A stretch of DNA of 64,000 bases from Desulfomonile tiedjei (GCA_016218715.1 JACRDG010000048.1:372001-436000); one strand, 5' to 3'. Shown: positions 27,533-36,799, counted from the stretch's first letter. Notes: a model not told the origin generated them from the sequence alone. Translations and numbers: made by a program.

Positions 27533-28528
27533 ATGGATAGCGATATCAGGAACGACCTCATGGGACCGGTGAGCGAGCCTTGCTTTCTCTCGGTGGTGAT
27601 TCCGGTCTACAATGAAGAAGAGAATGTGGAACCGCTTCACCAAAGCGTCGTGACCGCGCTGAGCGGACTGAACCGATCGTACGAGATCGTGTACGTAGAC
27701 GACGGCAGCACGGATGGAAGTCTGGCAAAGCTGGAAAAAATAGCCGAAGCGAGTCCGTTTGCCACAGTGATCCAGTTGCGGCGCAATTTCGGCCAGACAG
27801 CCGCGATGGCTGCTGGGATCGACCACGCGTGCGGAGAGATCATTGTGTTCCTGGACGCGGATCTGCAGAACGATCCGGCGGACATACCCATGCTCCTCGC
27901 GAAACTCGATGAAGGGTACGACCTGGTCAGCGGGTGGAGAAAGAACCGGCAAGACAACTGGTTTTGGCGTAAGTTACCGTCAACAGTAGCTAATCGAATC
28001 ATATCATTCACCACCGGCGTCCACTTGCACGACTATGGCTGCACCCTGAAAGCATACCGGAGTGAAGTCCTCAAAGGTATTCGCCTGTACGGCGAGATGC
28101 ACCGTTTCATTCCGGCATTTGCCCGGCAGGTTGGAGCGACGGTCACGGAACTCCCGGTGAACCACCGCCCGCGGGTGCACGGACAGTCCAAGTACGGCAT
28201 AGGGAGAACATTTCGGGTTGTTTTGGACTTGGCCACGGTAAAATTTCTCGCGAGTTTCTCCGGAAATCCTATCTACCTGTTCGGCGGCTCGGGATTGGTC
28301 TTCATCGGTTTAAGCCTTATCACGGGCCTTATCATGGTCCTGAACAAGCTCCTGTACGGGATCTACTTCATCCAGTCGCCGCTGCTCTTGCTCTCAGCGC
28401 TCTTATTCATCCTCGGGTTTCAATCCATTCTCTTGGGCCTCACCGCGGAACTCCTGGTTCGCACGTATCACGAATCCCAGGGTAAACTGACCTACGTGAT
28501 ACGCCGGATCTTCAGATCGAAGGAATGA
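27533..28528 (+). CDS. DPM1/ArnC-like family 2 glycosyltransferase
   Basis: 331 residues. The N-terminal GT-A domain has SVVIPVYNEEENV, VDDGSTDGSL and VFLDADLQNDPADI (the DxD metal motif), and HRPRVHGQSKYGIGRT as in dolichyl- and undecaprenyl-phosphate sugar transferases. Two C-terminal membrane helices (about 250-310) anchor it. Such enzymes load a sugar on a polyprenyl phosphate for lipid A, glycan or protein modification. Start is uncertain between ATG 27533 and ATG 27560; the latter has AGGAA at good spacing. asnB begins 9 bp after the stop, so the pair is an operon. Confidence 0.87.
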   Translation: MDSDIRNDLMGPVSEPCFLSVVIPVYNEEENVEPLHQSVVTALSGLNRSYEIVYVDDGSTDGSLAKLEKIAEASPFATVIQLRRNFGQTAAMAAGIDHACGEIIVFLDADLQNDPADIPMLLAKLDEGYDLVSGWRKNRQDNWFWRKLPSTVANRIISFTTGVHLHDYGCTLKAYRSEVLKGIRLYGEMHRFIPAFARQVGATVTELPVNHRPRVHGQSKYGIGRTFRVVLDLATVKFLASFSGNPIYLFGGSGLVFIGLSLITGLIMVLNKLLYGIYFIQSPLLLLSALLFILGFQSILLGLTAELLVRTYHESQGKLTYVIRRIFRSKE

Positions 28529-28537
28529 GGTCCGGAT

Positions 28538-30442
28538 ATGTGCGGCGTTTGCGGCATCGTTAACCGCGACAGTGAGAGGAGCGTCGATCGCGCAATCCTG
28601 CTCGCCATGACGCGATCCATGGCTCACCGAGGCCCCGATGACGAGGGTTTCTATACCCAGGGGCCAGTCGGCCTCGGGCATCGGCGTCTCTCGATCATCG
28701 ATCTCTCCACTGGACGCCAGCCGATACACAACGAGGACGAGACCGTCTGGATCGTATACAACGGAGAGCTGTACAACTCACCGGAACTACGCGTCGAGCT
28801 GGAGAAACGAGGCCACGAGTTTTCCACTCGCAGCGACACCGAGGTGATCGTCCACGCGTACGAAGAGTATGGACCGGATTGCGTGAACGTTTTCAACGGT
28901 ATGTTCGCATTCGCCATCTGGGATACGGCTCGGAAAAGGCTCTTTATTGCGCGGGACCGCGTCGGAATTAAACCGCTCTACTACGCGGAGCTGAAAGACT
29001 GCTTTATCTTCGGTTCAGAGCTGAAAGCGCTGCTCGCTCATCCGTCGGTCGAGCGCAGCATTGATATTACGGCTCTGAATCAGTATTTGGCTTTCGAATA
29101 CGTTCCGACGCCTCGTACCATCTTCGAAGGAATAAACAAACTCCCGCCGGGTCATCTCCTCATATGGGAAAACGGCAGTCTCGAGATCAGGCAGTACTGG
29201 GACCTGCAGCTCGTTCAGTGCGAGAACGGAAACCGAAAGAGCGAAACTGAGTACGTCCTGAATCTCCTGGAAACGCTGAAGGAATCGGTTCGAAAAGAAC
29301 TCATTGCCGACGTGCCGACCGGTGTGCTGCTCAGTGGCGGGATCGATTCCAGCGCGGTGGCCTGCATGATGGCCCAATGCATCCCGGGAAACGTGAAGAG
29401 CTTTTCCATCGCGTTCGAGGACCCGTCCTTCGATGAGTCGAATTACGCTCAACTCGTCAGCCGGCATCTCGGCACCGAGCACCATGAGATCACCCTTACC
29501 GCGGGGATGATGTTGGACCTGGTACCGCAAATCGCCGGATTCCTCGATGAGCCTCTCGGAGATTCTTCGATAATCCCCACGTATTTGCTCTCCAGCTTCA
29601 CCCGGCAGTACGTGAAGGTCGCGCTGGGCGGGGACGGTGGAGACGAGCTTTTTGCCGGATATTCGACGCTTCAGGCACATCGCCTCTCCGACTATTACCA
29701 GCGCTTTCTGCCGAAGCTGATCGCCCGGCGAGTCGTCCCGTGGGTCGTGGACAACTTGCCGGTTTCGTTCAACAATATAAGCTTCGATTTCAAGGCCAGA
29801 CGCTTTCTTGCAGGCCAAGGGTTGCCGCCGGTCCTACGACACCATCTCTGGCTGGGCTCTTTCTCCACACCCGAGCGAAGTCGCCTCCTTGGGCCGCGCG
29901 CTCAAGGGCACGAACGAGACGCGGAGCAGCTTTCGTACGCGCATCTGAACGCGTGCTCCGCTCATGATTACCTGAACCAGATCCTCTATTGCGATATGAA
30001 GCTGTATCTGGAAGGGGATATCCTGCCAAAAGTGGACCGGGCGAGCATGGCGAATTCTCTGGAAGTGCGGGTGCCGCTGCTCAATCAGCTCATGCTCGAA
30101 TACGCGAATCGTCTTCCGCATACCTTTAAATTGAAAGGCCTTACCACGAAATACATCCTGCGCAAGGCTCTCCAGGGATTGCTCCCTCGGCCGATCCTCG
30201 CGCGCGGGAAGAAGGGCTTCAACATGCCGGTGGCCAAATGGTTGACCGGTCCGCTCAAACCGCTTGCGGAGGAGATGTTTTCTGCAGATCGGCTGAAACG
30301 GGAAGGGCTTTTCGATCCGTCGTACGTCAGATTTCTGCTGGACGAGCACCTGGAGCATCGCCGGGACAACCGCAAATTGCTCTGGACCCTGCTCGTCTTC
30401 GAGCTCTGGTACGATAAATGGGCGAAGCATCGGGCAGATTAA
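28538..30442 (+). CDS. asnB: asparagine synthetase B (glutamine-hydrolysing)
   Basis: 634 residues, full length for bacterial AsnB. The N-terminal class II glutaminase starts MCGVCGIV with the catalytic Cys exposed after Met removal. The synthetase domain has the PP-loop VLLSGGIDSSAVA and GGDGGDELFAGY. It makes asparagine from aspartate, glutamine and ATP. Because it is coupled to a polyprenyl-type glycosyltransferase, a role in amidating a surface polymer is possible, as with some AsnB-like enzymes in glycan clusters, but ordinary asparagine synthesis fits equally well. Confidence 0.94.
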   Translation: MCGVCGIVNRDSERSVDRAILLAMTRSMAHRGPDDEGFYTQGPVGLGHRRLSIIDLSTGRQPIHNEDETVWIVYNGELYNSPELRVELEKRGHEFSTRSDTEVIVHAYEEYGPDCVNVFNGMFAFAIWDTARKRLFIARDRVGIKPLYYAELKDCFIFGSELKALLAHPSVERSIDITALNQYLAFEYVPTPRTIFEGINKLPPGHLLIWENGSLEIRQYWDLQLVQCENGNRKSETEYVLNLLETLKESVRKELIADVPTGVLLSGGIDSSAVACMMAQCIPGNVKSFSIAFEDPSFDESNYAQLVSRHLGTEHHEITLTAGMMLDLVPQIAGFLDEPLGDSSIIPTYLLSSFTRQYVKVALGGDGGDELFAGYSTLQAHRLSDYYQRFLPKLIARRVVPWVVDNLPVSFNNISFDFKARRFLAGQGLPPVLRHHLWLGSFSTPERSRLLGPRAQGHERDAEQLSYAHLNACSAHDYLNQILYCDMKLYLEGDILPKVDRASMANSLEVRVPLLNQLMLEYANRLPHTFKLKGLTTKYILRKALQGLLPRPILARGKKGFNMPVAKWLTGPLKPLAEEMFSADRLKREGLFDPSYVRFLLDEHLEHRRDNRKLLWTLLVFELWYDKWAKHRAD

Positions 30443-30498
30443 CGCGCTTTATGACGGGTCAACTGTATTGATTCTAGGATGATACCTGGCCCCCACGT

Positions 30499-30568
30499 CG
30501 TCACTCCAGCAGAAGATTTTGAATCCTGCGAAGCGCCGGACTGGATTCTGGCCGCCGCCGGAATGACG
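30499..30568. repeat. REP-type inverted pair, copy 2
   Basis: CGTCACTCCAGCAG... on the left faces CTGGATTCTGGCCG...GGAATGACG on the right, the same two-unit inverted layout as at 4359-4443 and 42631-42701. The left arm is more diverged. It lies between asnB and the DtxR-type gene. Confidence 0.6.
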
Positions 30569-30655
30569 GGGAACGAGGTCCTCTCGCTTGTGGTCGAGGT
30601 TGAGCACTTAAGTGTCCCGGGTAAGTCAATGGATACTTGCGGGTCAGGCTTTGCC

Positions 30656-30684
30656 TTGACAACCTGAGAGGGCTGTTTCATACT
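30656..30684 (+). promoter_or_regulatory. sigma70-like promoter for the DtxR-family gene
   Basis: TTGACA (30656-30661), 17-bp spacer, CATACT (30679-30684). The transcript would begin near 30691, about 24 nt before the start codon. No clear inverted operator overlapping it was recognised. Confidence 0.5.
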
Positions 30685-30714
30685 GACTTTTGTATTAATT
30701 CAGGGGGAATAAAC

Positions 30715-31464
30715 ATGCCACCTTCTGAATCTCTTCCAGCGCTTACGTCCGCGATGGAAGACTATCTGGAAGCGATCTATCACCTGGAGCGGGAGCGGCG
30801 TATTGCCCGCGTACGGGACATAGCGAAGAGACTCGGCGTAAAGATGTCTTCGGTGAGTTCCGCGCTGAAAAGCCTCGGGGCCCGGGGATTGATCCAGTAC
30901 GATCCGCACCAGTTCATAACCCTCACGGAACCGGGCATCCAGAAGGCCCGCCAGATCGTGCGGAAGCATGAAATACTGAAACGGTTTCTCATCCGAGTGC
31001 TGAAGATCGACGAATCGACCGCGGAGGACAATGCGTGCCGCATCGAGCATCACCTGGACCCTGAAGTCATCGAGCAGTTGATTCGATTTGTCGAGTTCAT
31101 GGACCGCTGCCCGCTCGACCAGACGAGGTGGCTCGAGCATGTCGCGGAAACCTGCGCCGAGTGTATTCCCTGTCTGGATGAGGCCAAAGCAAAGGTCATC
31201 AGCCGCGTCAAGGCTCAGCAGGCAGCCCTCGAGGGAGGAATGACCCTGGCCGAAGCCTGCGCGGGCGCACAGGTAATCATCGAAAGCGTGAAGGGGAATG
31301 CGAAGTCGAAGAAATCACTCGCACAACAGGGCCTGGAAAGCGGAGTGGTCGTAGAAATGGAGAAGAAAGAGCCTGACGCAGAGCATATCGTGGTGAACAT
31401 AAAGGGGTACCACGTTCCGGTCGCGGTCGACCAGGCCACGAAGATCTTCGTCAAACCTATTTAA
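30715..31464 (+). CDS. DtxR/MntR-family metal-dependent repressor
   Basis: 249 residues. Residues 12-75 are the winged helix (AMEDYLEAIYHLERE, RVRDIAKRLGVKMSSVSSAL). Residues 75-140 form the metal-binding/dimer domain (RKHEILKRFLIRVLKI, CRIEHHLDPEVIEQL). Residues 185-249 form an FeoA-like SH3 domain. Family members bind Fe(II) or Mn(II) and repress uptake genes. It is convergent with feoA-feoB-feoB-associated, which makes that cluster the obvious target; this is inference. GGGGGAA precedes the ATG. A CAECIPC motif near residue 145 is unusual and could bind metal. Confidence 0.9.
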   Translation: MPPSESLPALTSAMEDYLEAIYHLERERRIARVRDIAKRLGVKMSSVSSALKSLGARGLIQYDPHQFITLTEPGIQKARQIVRKHEILKRFLIRVLKIDESTAEDNACRIEHHLDPEVIEQLIRFVEFMDRCPLDQTRWLEHVAETCAECIPCLDEAKAKVISRVKAQQAALEGGMTLAEACAGAQVIIESVKGNAKSKKSLAQQGLESGVVVEMEKKEPDAEHIVVNIKGYHVPVAVDQATKIFVKPI

Positions 31465-31527
31465 CGCCCGAACGAACAATTACTTCGTGGTTCTTCCAAC
31501 AACCCCACTACTTCGGAATGGCCTTTT

Positions 31528-31713
31528 TCATCGATCCGCCTTCATGTCCTTCGACACACGGCAAGGAGACTCATGCTCGCCCTGACACGCGCAGGACGAG
31601 CATTCGCATCCCGCCTCCGCGTTCCTCGCGGCCGCAAGGTTCTTTCGGACGCGGAGCGCCATAAAGATCACCGATCCTGCCACCACCAGACCCACAGCAA
31701 TTTCCTGCCACAT
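31528..31713 (-). CDS. FeoB-associated Cys-rich membrane protein
   Basis: 61 residues with one N-terminal helix (EIAVGLVVAGSVIFMAL) and a cysteine cluster (CECSSCACQGEHESPC). This is the shape of the small FeoB-associated Cys-rich proteins found after feoB in many anaerobes. It lies 98 bp past feoB on the same strand. Role in ferrous-iron uptake is inferred from position and family; the cysteines may bind iron or sense redox state. Confidence 0.8.
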   Translation of the reverse strand: MWQEIAVGLVVAGSVIFMALRVRKNLAAARNAEAGCECSSCACQGEHESPCRVSKDMKADR

Positions 31714-31811
31714 CGTCCCATCTCCCTACTAATTCTGCCTATACAGTCGTTCACCGGGCTAATCGTGATCCCAGCAAGTTGAGTGTATCCCGGTGAAGAG
31801 TTACCTGCCGA

Positions 31812-34196
31812 TCAAGCGACCCCGATCCTCAAAATCGACCCCACCGTGTGCACGAGAAGGGCCACCAGGTACGCGAAGACGGTGGTGTACACCATGGCGA
31901 AGACGGTCCAGCGCCACTTCCCCGACTCGCGTCTGATCACCACGAGAGTGGTGAAGCACGGGTTATAGAGCATCACAAACATGATGAGCGTGAAAGCCAG
32001 GAGCGGGGTCCAGCCCGGCTCATGCCTCAATCGTTCCGAAAGGCCTTCGCTCTGGTGGGTATCGACTTCTCCCAGGCTGTACGCGGTTCCGAGCGTAGCG
32101 ACGACGACCTCCTTGGCCACAAAACCGCCGACGAGTGCCACGTTCGTCCGCCAGTCAAAACCGAGCGGCCCGGTCACGCGTTCCAACCAGATCCCGATCC
32201 GGCCGCCGATCGTATTTCTGAGGTGCGCCATCTGCTTTTCCGACTCGACGGTCGACTTTGCCGTGCGAAAAGCCTGATACGCCTCTGCCGCCTGCACGAT
32301 TTCGGGCCGAGGCTTCTTTCCGGTCGATTCGGGCGACAGTCCTGCGCTTTGGCTGTCCACGACGAGGGCGAGTTCCCCGAAAAGCGGGCTGTTGGCCCCG
32401 AACTCCGGCTCAGTGCCCCTCGTGAGTCTCTCTCGGAACCGTTCGAATTCACCGAGGGCCTCCTCTGAAGGAAGAACCTGCCGGACCGCCGGATCCTTGA
32501 GGAAGTCTGCCGTCAATGTCGCGACCTTCTCATCAAACGGTTTTGCCGCTTCCGGGGACAAAGAGGGAAAGGTCATCATTGCCCAGAGCACGATCGACAC
32601 GGCCAAAATCACGGTACCAGCCTTCTTGATGTACATCCAGGTCCGCTCCCAGGTGTGGATCAGGAGACCCTTCGCAGTGGGAACGCGGTACGGGGGGAGT
32701 TCCAGGACAAACGGCGCTGACGGCCCACTGAGCACGGTAGCGCGAATGACCTTCGCGGCCAACAAGGCCATGCCCCACGAAACGAAGGTGAGCAGGAACA
32801 TTATCTGCGCCTTCTTGTCCGGAAAAAACGCTCCGATGAGCAGCGCGTACACCGGCAGTTTAGCCCCGCAGTTCATGAGTGGCGCGACGAGAATGGTCAC
32901 GAGACGTTCTTTCGGCTCTTTCATTGTCCTGGTGGCCATGATCCCCGGCACCGCGCATCCCCCCGCGAGCCCGCCCGATACCATCAGAGCCAGCATCGAC
33001 GCCCCATGAAGACCGAACCCGCGGAGCACTCGATCGAGCATGAAAGCGATCCTGGCCATGTATCCCGTATCTTCCAGGATGGCGATCGCGAGAAACATGA
33101 ACGCAATGAGCGGCGTAAAACCGAGAACCCCGCCCACGCCATGAATCACTCCACTCACCAGCAACGAGCGGAACAACCCTTCCGGCAACGCGTTCTCCAC
33201 GAGATTTCCCAGGCTCTTGAACCCGGCCTCGAAGAGCTTGACCAGCGGCTCGCTCCCCTGAAACGTGAACATATAGACGAGGTACAGGACTGACAGGAGA
33301 ATGACCGGTCCCAGTAGTCGGTTGGTGAGCACCGTGTCGATGGTTTGGCTGAGATGCACCCGGTCGGTCGCTTCCAGGTGGACCGATCGTTTCATGGCTC
33401 CGGAGATGAAGCCGTACCGCGCGTCGGTCAGAATGATCTCGGGGGTGTCCTCGAAGATGTCGGTGAGATGTGCGCGGCTCGCCTCAGCCTGCTTGAAGAG
33501 TCCATCGAGCCCGCCTTTTGCGGACAGCCTCTCGGTTATTTCCGTGTCACCCTCCACCAGCTTGAGAGCGACCCATCGCGAGGACAATCCATCGAGATTC
33601 ACCGACGACGCGGCAAGCGATCCCTCGATTATCTCCAGCTCTTCTTCCACCTCCGCGCCGTAACGGATGAAAGACCGCTTACGGTAATCATCCTGTGGCG
33701 CGTCGGATGCGGCGATTGCCGTTTGCAGCAGCTCGTCGAGTCCGATCCCCTTTTTACCGTTGGTCGAAACCACGGGCACGCCGAGAAGTTCCGAGAGCTT
33801 CGGCACGTCTATCTTGATGCCTCGCCCCTGGGCCACGTCGATCATGTTCAGAGCGATGACGACCTTCGCGCCCATTTCCAGCAGTTGCACCGCGAGGTAC
33901 AGGTTGCGCTCGAGATTCGACGCGTCAACGACATCGATCACAACATCGGGGGGCGATTCCACTATGAATTTGCGAGCGATGATCTCTTCGAGGGAATAGG
34001 CAGTGAGGGAATAGGTTCCAGGGAGATCCACGACGTGGATTTTCTGGCCGTTATAGGTGGTGGTCCCCTCTTTTTTTTCTACCGTGACGCCCGGCCAATT
34101 GCCCACATGCTGTCGAGCTCCGGTAATAGCATTGAAAATTGTGGTCTTGCCTGCATTGGGATTGCCCGACAACGCGACAGTAAGGGTACGGCGCAT
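31812..34196 (-). CDS. feoB: ferrous iron transporter FeoB
   Basis: 794 residues. The N-terminal G domain has GNPNAGKTTIFNAITG (G1), DLPGTYSL (G3) and NMIDVAQG (G4). The membrane part has two Gate motifs with the cysteines GGCAVPGIMATRTM and NPCFTTLVV, and GCAVPG/MNCGAKLPVYALL typical of FeoB. Between the two membrane halves (about residues 560-670) is a long hydrophilic insert. It moves Fe(II) across the inner membrane. feoA lies 12 bp upstream. No second copy is in the window. Confidence 0.96.
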   Translation of the reverse strand: MRRTLTVALSGNPNAGKTTIFNAITGARQHVGNWPGVTVEKKEGTTTYNGQKIHVVDLPGTYSLTAYSLEEIIARKFIVESPPDVVIDVVDASNLERNLYLAVQLLEMGAKVVIALNMIDVAQGRGIKIDVPKLSELLGVPVVSTNGKKGIGLDELLQTAIAASDAPQDDYRKRSFIRYGAEVEEELEIIEGSLAASSVNLDGLSSRWVALKLVEGDTEITERLSAKGGLDGLFKQAEASRAHLTDIFEDTPEIILTDARYGFISGAMKRSVHLEATDRVHLSQTIDTVLTNRLLGPVILLSVLYLVYMFTFQGSEPLVKLFEAGFKSLGNLVENALPEGLFRSLLVSGVIHGVGGVLGFTPLIAFMFLAIAILEDTGYMARIAFMLDRVLRGFGLHGASMLALMVSGGLAGGCAVPGIMATRTMKEPKERLVTILVAPLMNCGAKLPVYALLIGAFFPDKKAQIMFLLTFVSWGMALLAAKVIRATVLSGPSAPFVLELPPYRVPTAKGLLIHTWERTWMYIKKAGTVILAVSIVLWAMMTFPSLSPEAAKPFDEKVATLTADFLKDPAVRQVLPSEEALGEFERFRERLTRGTEPEFGANSPLFGELALVVDSQSAGLSPESTGKKPRPEIVQAAEAYQAFRTAKSTVESEKQMAHLRNTIGGRIGIWLERVTGPLGFDWRTNVALVGGFVAKEVVVATLGTAYSLGEVDTHQSEGLSERLRHEPGWTPLLAFTLIMFVMLYNPCFTTLVVIRRESGKWRWTVFAMVYTTVFAYLVALLVHTVGSILRIGVA

Positions 34197-34208
34197 ATCC
34201 TTCTCGGC

Positions 34209-34520
34209 TCAGGCGGCTTGTCCGGGTTCGCTCATCAGAATGTCCGAGGCCTGGTCACGTCTGAGGGTCAAGTGGTAACCTTTAACAATAAATTCAATAG
34301 GATCGCTCAGAGGCGCGTACTTGACCACCATCACTTCGGTCCCTCTGACAAATCCCATCTCCATCATTCTTCTCCGGAAATCGGGGTCTCCGCAGATCTG
34401 GAAGATAGTCCCCTTCTGTCCGGGACGGTAAGAGGAGAGCTTAACCCCTTGGTTTGCCAGGCAATTCTCGTCATCCAATGCTGGGCAGTTGGCGCATTTT
34501 TCCGTGTGGGGCAAAGGCAT
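34209..34520 (-). CDS. feoA: FeoA-family protein with N-terminal Cys cluster
   Basis: 103 residues. The C-terminal 75 residues are the SH3-like FeoA domain (FRRRMMEMGFVRGTEVMVV, IEFIVKGYHLTLRRDQA). The first 25 carry HTEKCANCPALDDENCLANQ, a cysteine motif absent from enteric FeoA. FeoA supports FeoB in Fe(II) uptake. ATG 34520 is chosen because AGGAGG lies 8 nt upstream; the longer in-frame reading lacks homology. It leads the feoA-feoB-FeoB-associated run. Confidence 0.92.
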   Translation of the reverse strand: MPLPHTEKCANCPALDDENCLANQGVKLSSYRPGQKGTIFQICGDPDFRRRMMEMGFVRGTEVMVVKYAPLSDPIEFIVKGYHLTLRRDQASDILMSEPGQAA

Positions 34521-34960
34521 AACAACGGCCTCCTGATTCTTTCTCCGGAACAGCAAGCTTATCATGGGTCCAACCTTGGGGGGAAGATCTATCTTAGTTA
34601 GTCTCGTCAAACTATTGTTTGCCTCCAGGACTTCAGTTTGTCAAGCTCCTTTTTGGGGGTGAGGGAAATTTTTGAAATACCGGAGAAAAAACCGCTGAAG
34701 GGAGAATCGTTCTTTTCCCCGCTGGTCCATGAGTTTAGGAATAATATTGAACGATTGGATGGCTGATGGTCTGAAGGACCCCCTCACTACGGACAACGCG
34801 AGGCCGTTAAACATCTGTTCGGGGTCCCTCAGAGCGTCGTGGTGAAACGGTCAAAATTCGCCACTCCTATGAGTGAACGGTTACCGGGTTGTCTTTTGCT
34901 CCCGTCCAGGGCACTATCATCTTCCGGTAGTGAGACCACGCGATTGTGGAGAGGCAAATC
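34521..34960. other. divergent intergenic region between feoA and MBL gene
   Basis: About 440 bp without a gene. On the minus strand a TTGACA lies at 34644-34639 but its -10 is poor. An inverted repeat lies at 34770-34833. CACTATC...GTAGTG near 34914 could form a small hairpin upstream of the gene at 34961. Confidence 0.35.
34770..34833. repeat. inverted repeat, 13-bp arms
   Basis: TCTGAAGGACCCC (34770-34782) pairs with GGGGTCCCTCAGA (34821-34833) with two mismatches; 38 bp lie between. It sits in the leader of the metallo-beta-lactamase gene and could be an operator or an RNA stem. Confidence 0.5.
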
Positions 34961-35857
34961 ATGGAGACCCGCTACGATCGGAAAACTCCTTTCCCGCAGC
35001 GACTCGCGGAAGGGCTTGCAGTATTGGGGAATTACTATTTCAACCTGTACCTCGTTCAAGGGGAACAGGCTTCTGCTCTCATTGAGGTCGGCGTGTCCGG
35101 CGTCGTGGACCTGGTGATCGGCCAGCTGGACGCGCTCGGGGTCAAACCGACATTCCTCGTCGTAACACACCCCCATTCCGACCACACTACCGGTCTGGCC
35201 GCGCTCAGGGAACGTTTTCCCGGTGCTCTGGTAGTTACCGCGGAGGCTGCCGAGGAGTTCATCAAGCATCCGAAGGCAGCTACCGCGCTTGTAGAAGAAG
35301 ACGCGCATATGACAGCGTTCCTTGAGACACATGGGATGATACCCGGCAGAACTTCGGTCACCGAGCCGCCGTCGCTGGCGAACTCCCTCATCGCACGTGA
35401 AGGGGATAAAATGGACCTCGGGGGGCTGACCTTGCATTTCCTCGAGGTGAGCGGACACTCGCCCGGTCAGTTGGTAGTGCATGTTCCGGAGATCGACTGT
35501 CTGATTGCATCGGATTCGGTCGGGTTCCGGTTTCCGGGGCGGGACGTGTTTCCGATCTTCTTGACGAATTATGCCGACTACGTGGCGACCCTGGACCGGC
35601 TGGAAGGTCTGAAGCCTTCGATTCTCGGAATAGCCCATCAGGGACCGGTCCTTGGCGAGGACGCCGTCCGGCAGGCGTTCCAAGAAGCGCGGCAGCGGAG
35701 CGTCGAGCTTCGTTCTCGGATCGTGAACGATCCCCGTCCCGCGGAGGAGCTGGCCCCAGAGGTCTTCGCGGAATTCTACAAAGACGAACTCACCATGTAC
35801 ACCGAGGAAAATATTATGACCTGCACACGGCTGATTATCCGCCGCGCGCGGGAATAG
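34961..35857 (+). CDS. metallo-beta-lactamase fold hydrolase
   Basis: 298 residues. The metal site reads THPHSDHTTGL (HxHxDH), with later ligands in VSGHSPGQLVV (His), IASDSVGF (Asp) and IAHQGP (His). The fold is that of glyoxalase II-like and oxidoreductase-like hydrolases. The C-terminal 60 residues are helical. GGAGAGG lies 7 nt before the ATG. No neighbour fixes its substrate. A hairpin element directly past the stop could end its transcript. Confidence 0.85.
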   Translation: METRYDRKTPFPQRLAEGLAVLGNYYFNLYLVQGEQASALIEVGVSGVVDLVIGQLDALGVKPTFLVVTHPHSDHTTGLAALRERFPGALVVTAEAAEEFIKHPKAATALVEEDAHMTAFLETHGMIPGRTSVTEPPSLANSLIAREGDKMDLGGLTLHFLEVSGHSPGQLVVHVPEIDCLIASDSVGFRFPGRDVFPIFLTNYADYVATLDRLEGLKPSILGIAHQGPVLGEDAVRQAFQEARQRSVELRSRIVNDPRPAEELAPEVFAEFYKDELTMYTEENIMTCTRLIIRRARE

Positions 35858-35867
35858 TACCAAGCCA

Positions 35868-35937
35868 CTTTCAAGGAGGTAATCAGGGGAAACTTCTCTA
35901 TACAAATAGGTTTTCCCCGATATTACTTCTTTTCAAG
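35868..35937. repeat. dispersed hairpin element, copy 2
   Basis: TTTCAAGGAGGTAATCAGGG leads into a GGGGAAACTT...GGTTTTCCCC hairpin and ends TTCTTTTCAAGC. Flanks and arms match the element at 1283, 42511 and 44609. It lies 10 bp past the metallo-beta-lactamase gene. Confidence 0.65.
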
Positions 35938-36001
35938 CGCTTTCAGAGTTTGCGGCAACTGCAGTATCATGCGGGATCGACAGACAGGATGGGCGAAACC
36001 G

Positions 36002-36325
36002 ATGGACTTCAAAGCTATACAGATCTTGTGTATGGCCGTTTCCACCCTGCTGGAAGAGATGAACTGGGGGGTCTACGGCACCCAGGAATTCCACACGCCG
36101 GTGTTGGTTGAGGAAGCGGACTGCCGAAAACTGGACCTGCTCATAGACATGATGGGTACCCTCACGAGAATGATGGACACGCGGCTCAACTTCGTGACGA
36201 CCGAAGGGAAGGTCATCCGAGAATGGATCGAAACGATCCTCGAAGTGGGGGGGAGGTACCTGCGAGAATTGCAGACCCTGGAGAAACTCGAAACAACAGT
36301 AAAAACCAAGTTTTCAGTCGACTGA
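36002..36325 (+). CDS. small protein of unknown function
   Basis: 107 residues, probably helical and cytoplasmic (MDFKAIQILCMAVSTLLEEM at the start, DLLIDMMGTLTRMMDTRLNF in the middle). No motif or family was recognised. An in-frame ATG at 35969 is possible but adds 11 unconvincing residues. It ends 12 bp inside the convergent membrane-protein gene at 36314. Confidence 0.5.
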   Translation: MDFKAIQILCMAVSTLLEEMNWGVYGTQEFHTPVLVEEADCRKLDLLIDMMGTLTRMMDTRLNFVTTEGKVIREWIETILEVGGRYLRELQTLEKLETTVKTKFSVD

Positions 36326-36676
36326 ATCCTCCCCCGAAGATCCCCGCCGTTTTTCCTTGTGGCTCCGGACGCGGGTTCGCATTGCTTCCCGGTCCGACTC
36401 CGCGGGTTCGGGACTTGAATTCCCGTGCTCTGTCGGGGTGTCGCTCTCTGAGGTGCGACTCAACGAGTCTTTCCCGCTCATGGTCGTAAGGACGTAGAAA
36501 AACAACAACCCCCACAACGTGTAGAGAACCCAACCGACGTACCCGGTCAACGACCACCCGGCCTCCGTGGCCCCAAAGAGGAGCAACACCAAACTGCACG
36601 CGACCAGCAGCACGCGCGCGAGCTTGACAAGCCAGGGGGAACCTTTTGGAACAAAAAGCGCAGTCATTGAGGGCAT
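36314..36676 (-). CDS. small two-helix membrane protein
   Basis: 120 residues. Two hydrophobic segments (LARVLLVACSLVLLLFGA and YVGWVLYTLWGLLFFYVL) make a hairpin in the membrane. The last 50 residues are charged and Ser/Glu/Arg-rich (SKEKRRGSSGEDSVD-like). Start may be residue 4 (36667). Unknown function; convergent with the gene at 36002. It lies 123 bp past the kinase-like gene on the same strand and could be co-transcribed. Confidence 0.55.
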   Translation of the reverse strand: MPSMTALFVPKGSPWLVKLARVLLVACSLVLLLFGATEAGWSLTGYVGWVLYTLWGLLFFYVLTTMSGKDSLSRTSESDTPTEHGNSSPEPAESDREAMRTRVRSHKEKRRGSSGEDSVD

Positions 36677-36799
36677 CGATGGAGGGGCAGAGACTCCGGT
36701 CGGGGTAGCCGTCGCCGGGAAGAGTCCGGCACCAGTTGGCCCAGTTTGGGGTCCGAGCGCGAAATCGTATCATAACGGATCAAAGATACCTCGAGATGT

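Noticed and set aside
33345-34601. Long open frame of 418 codons on the plus strand
   Set aside because: It is antisense to feoB and feoA, which are certain; composition is Arg/His-rich as expected for a shadow of GC-rich coding DNA.
34560-34645. Iron-regulator (IdeR/DtxR) operator upstream of feoA
   Set aside because: TTAGTTAGTCT resembles half of such a site, but no proper inverted partner is present.
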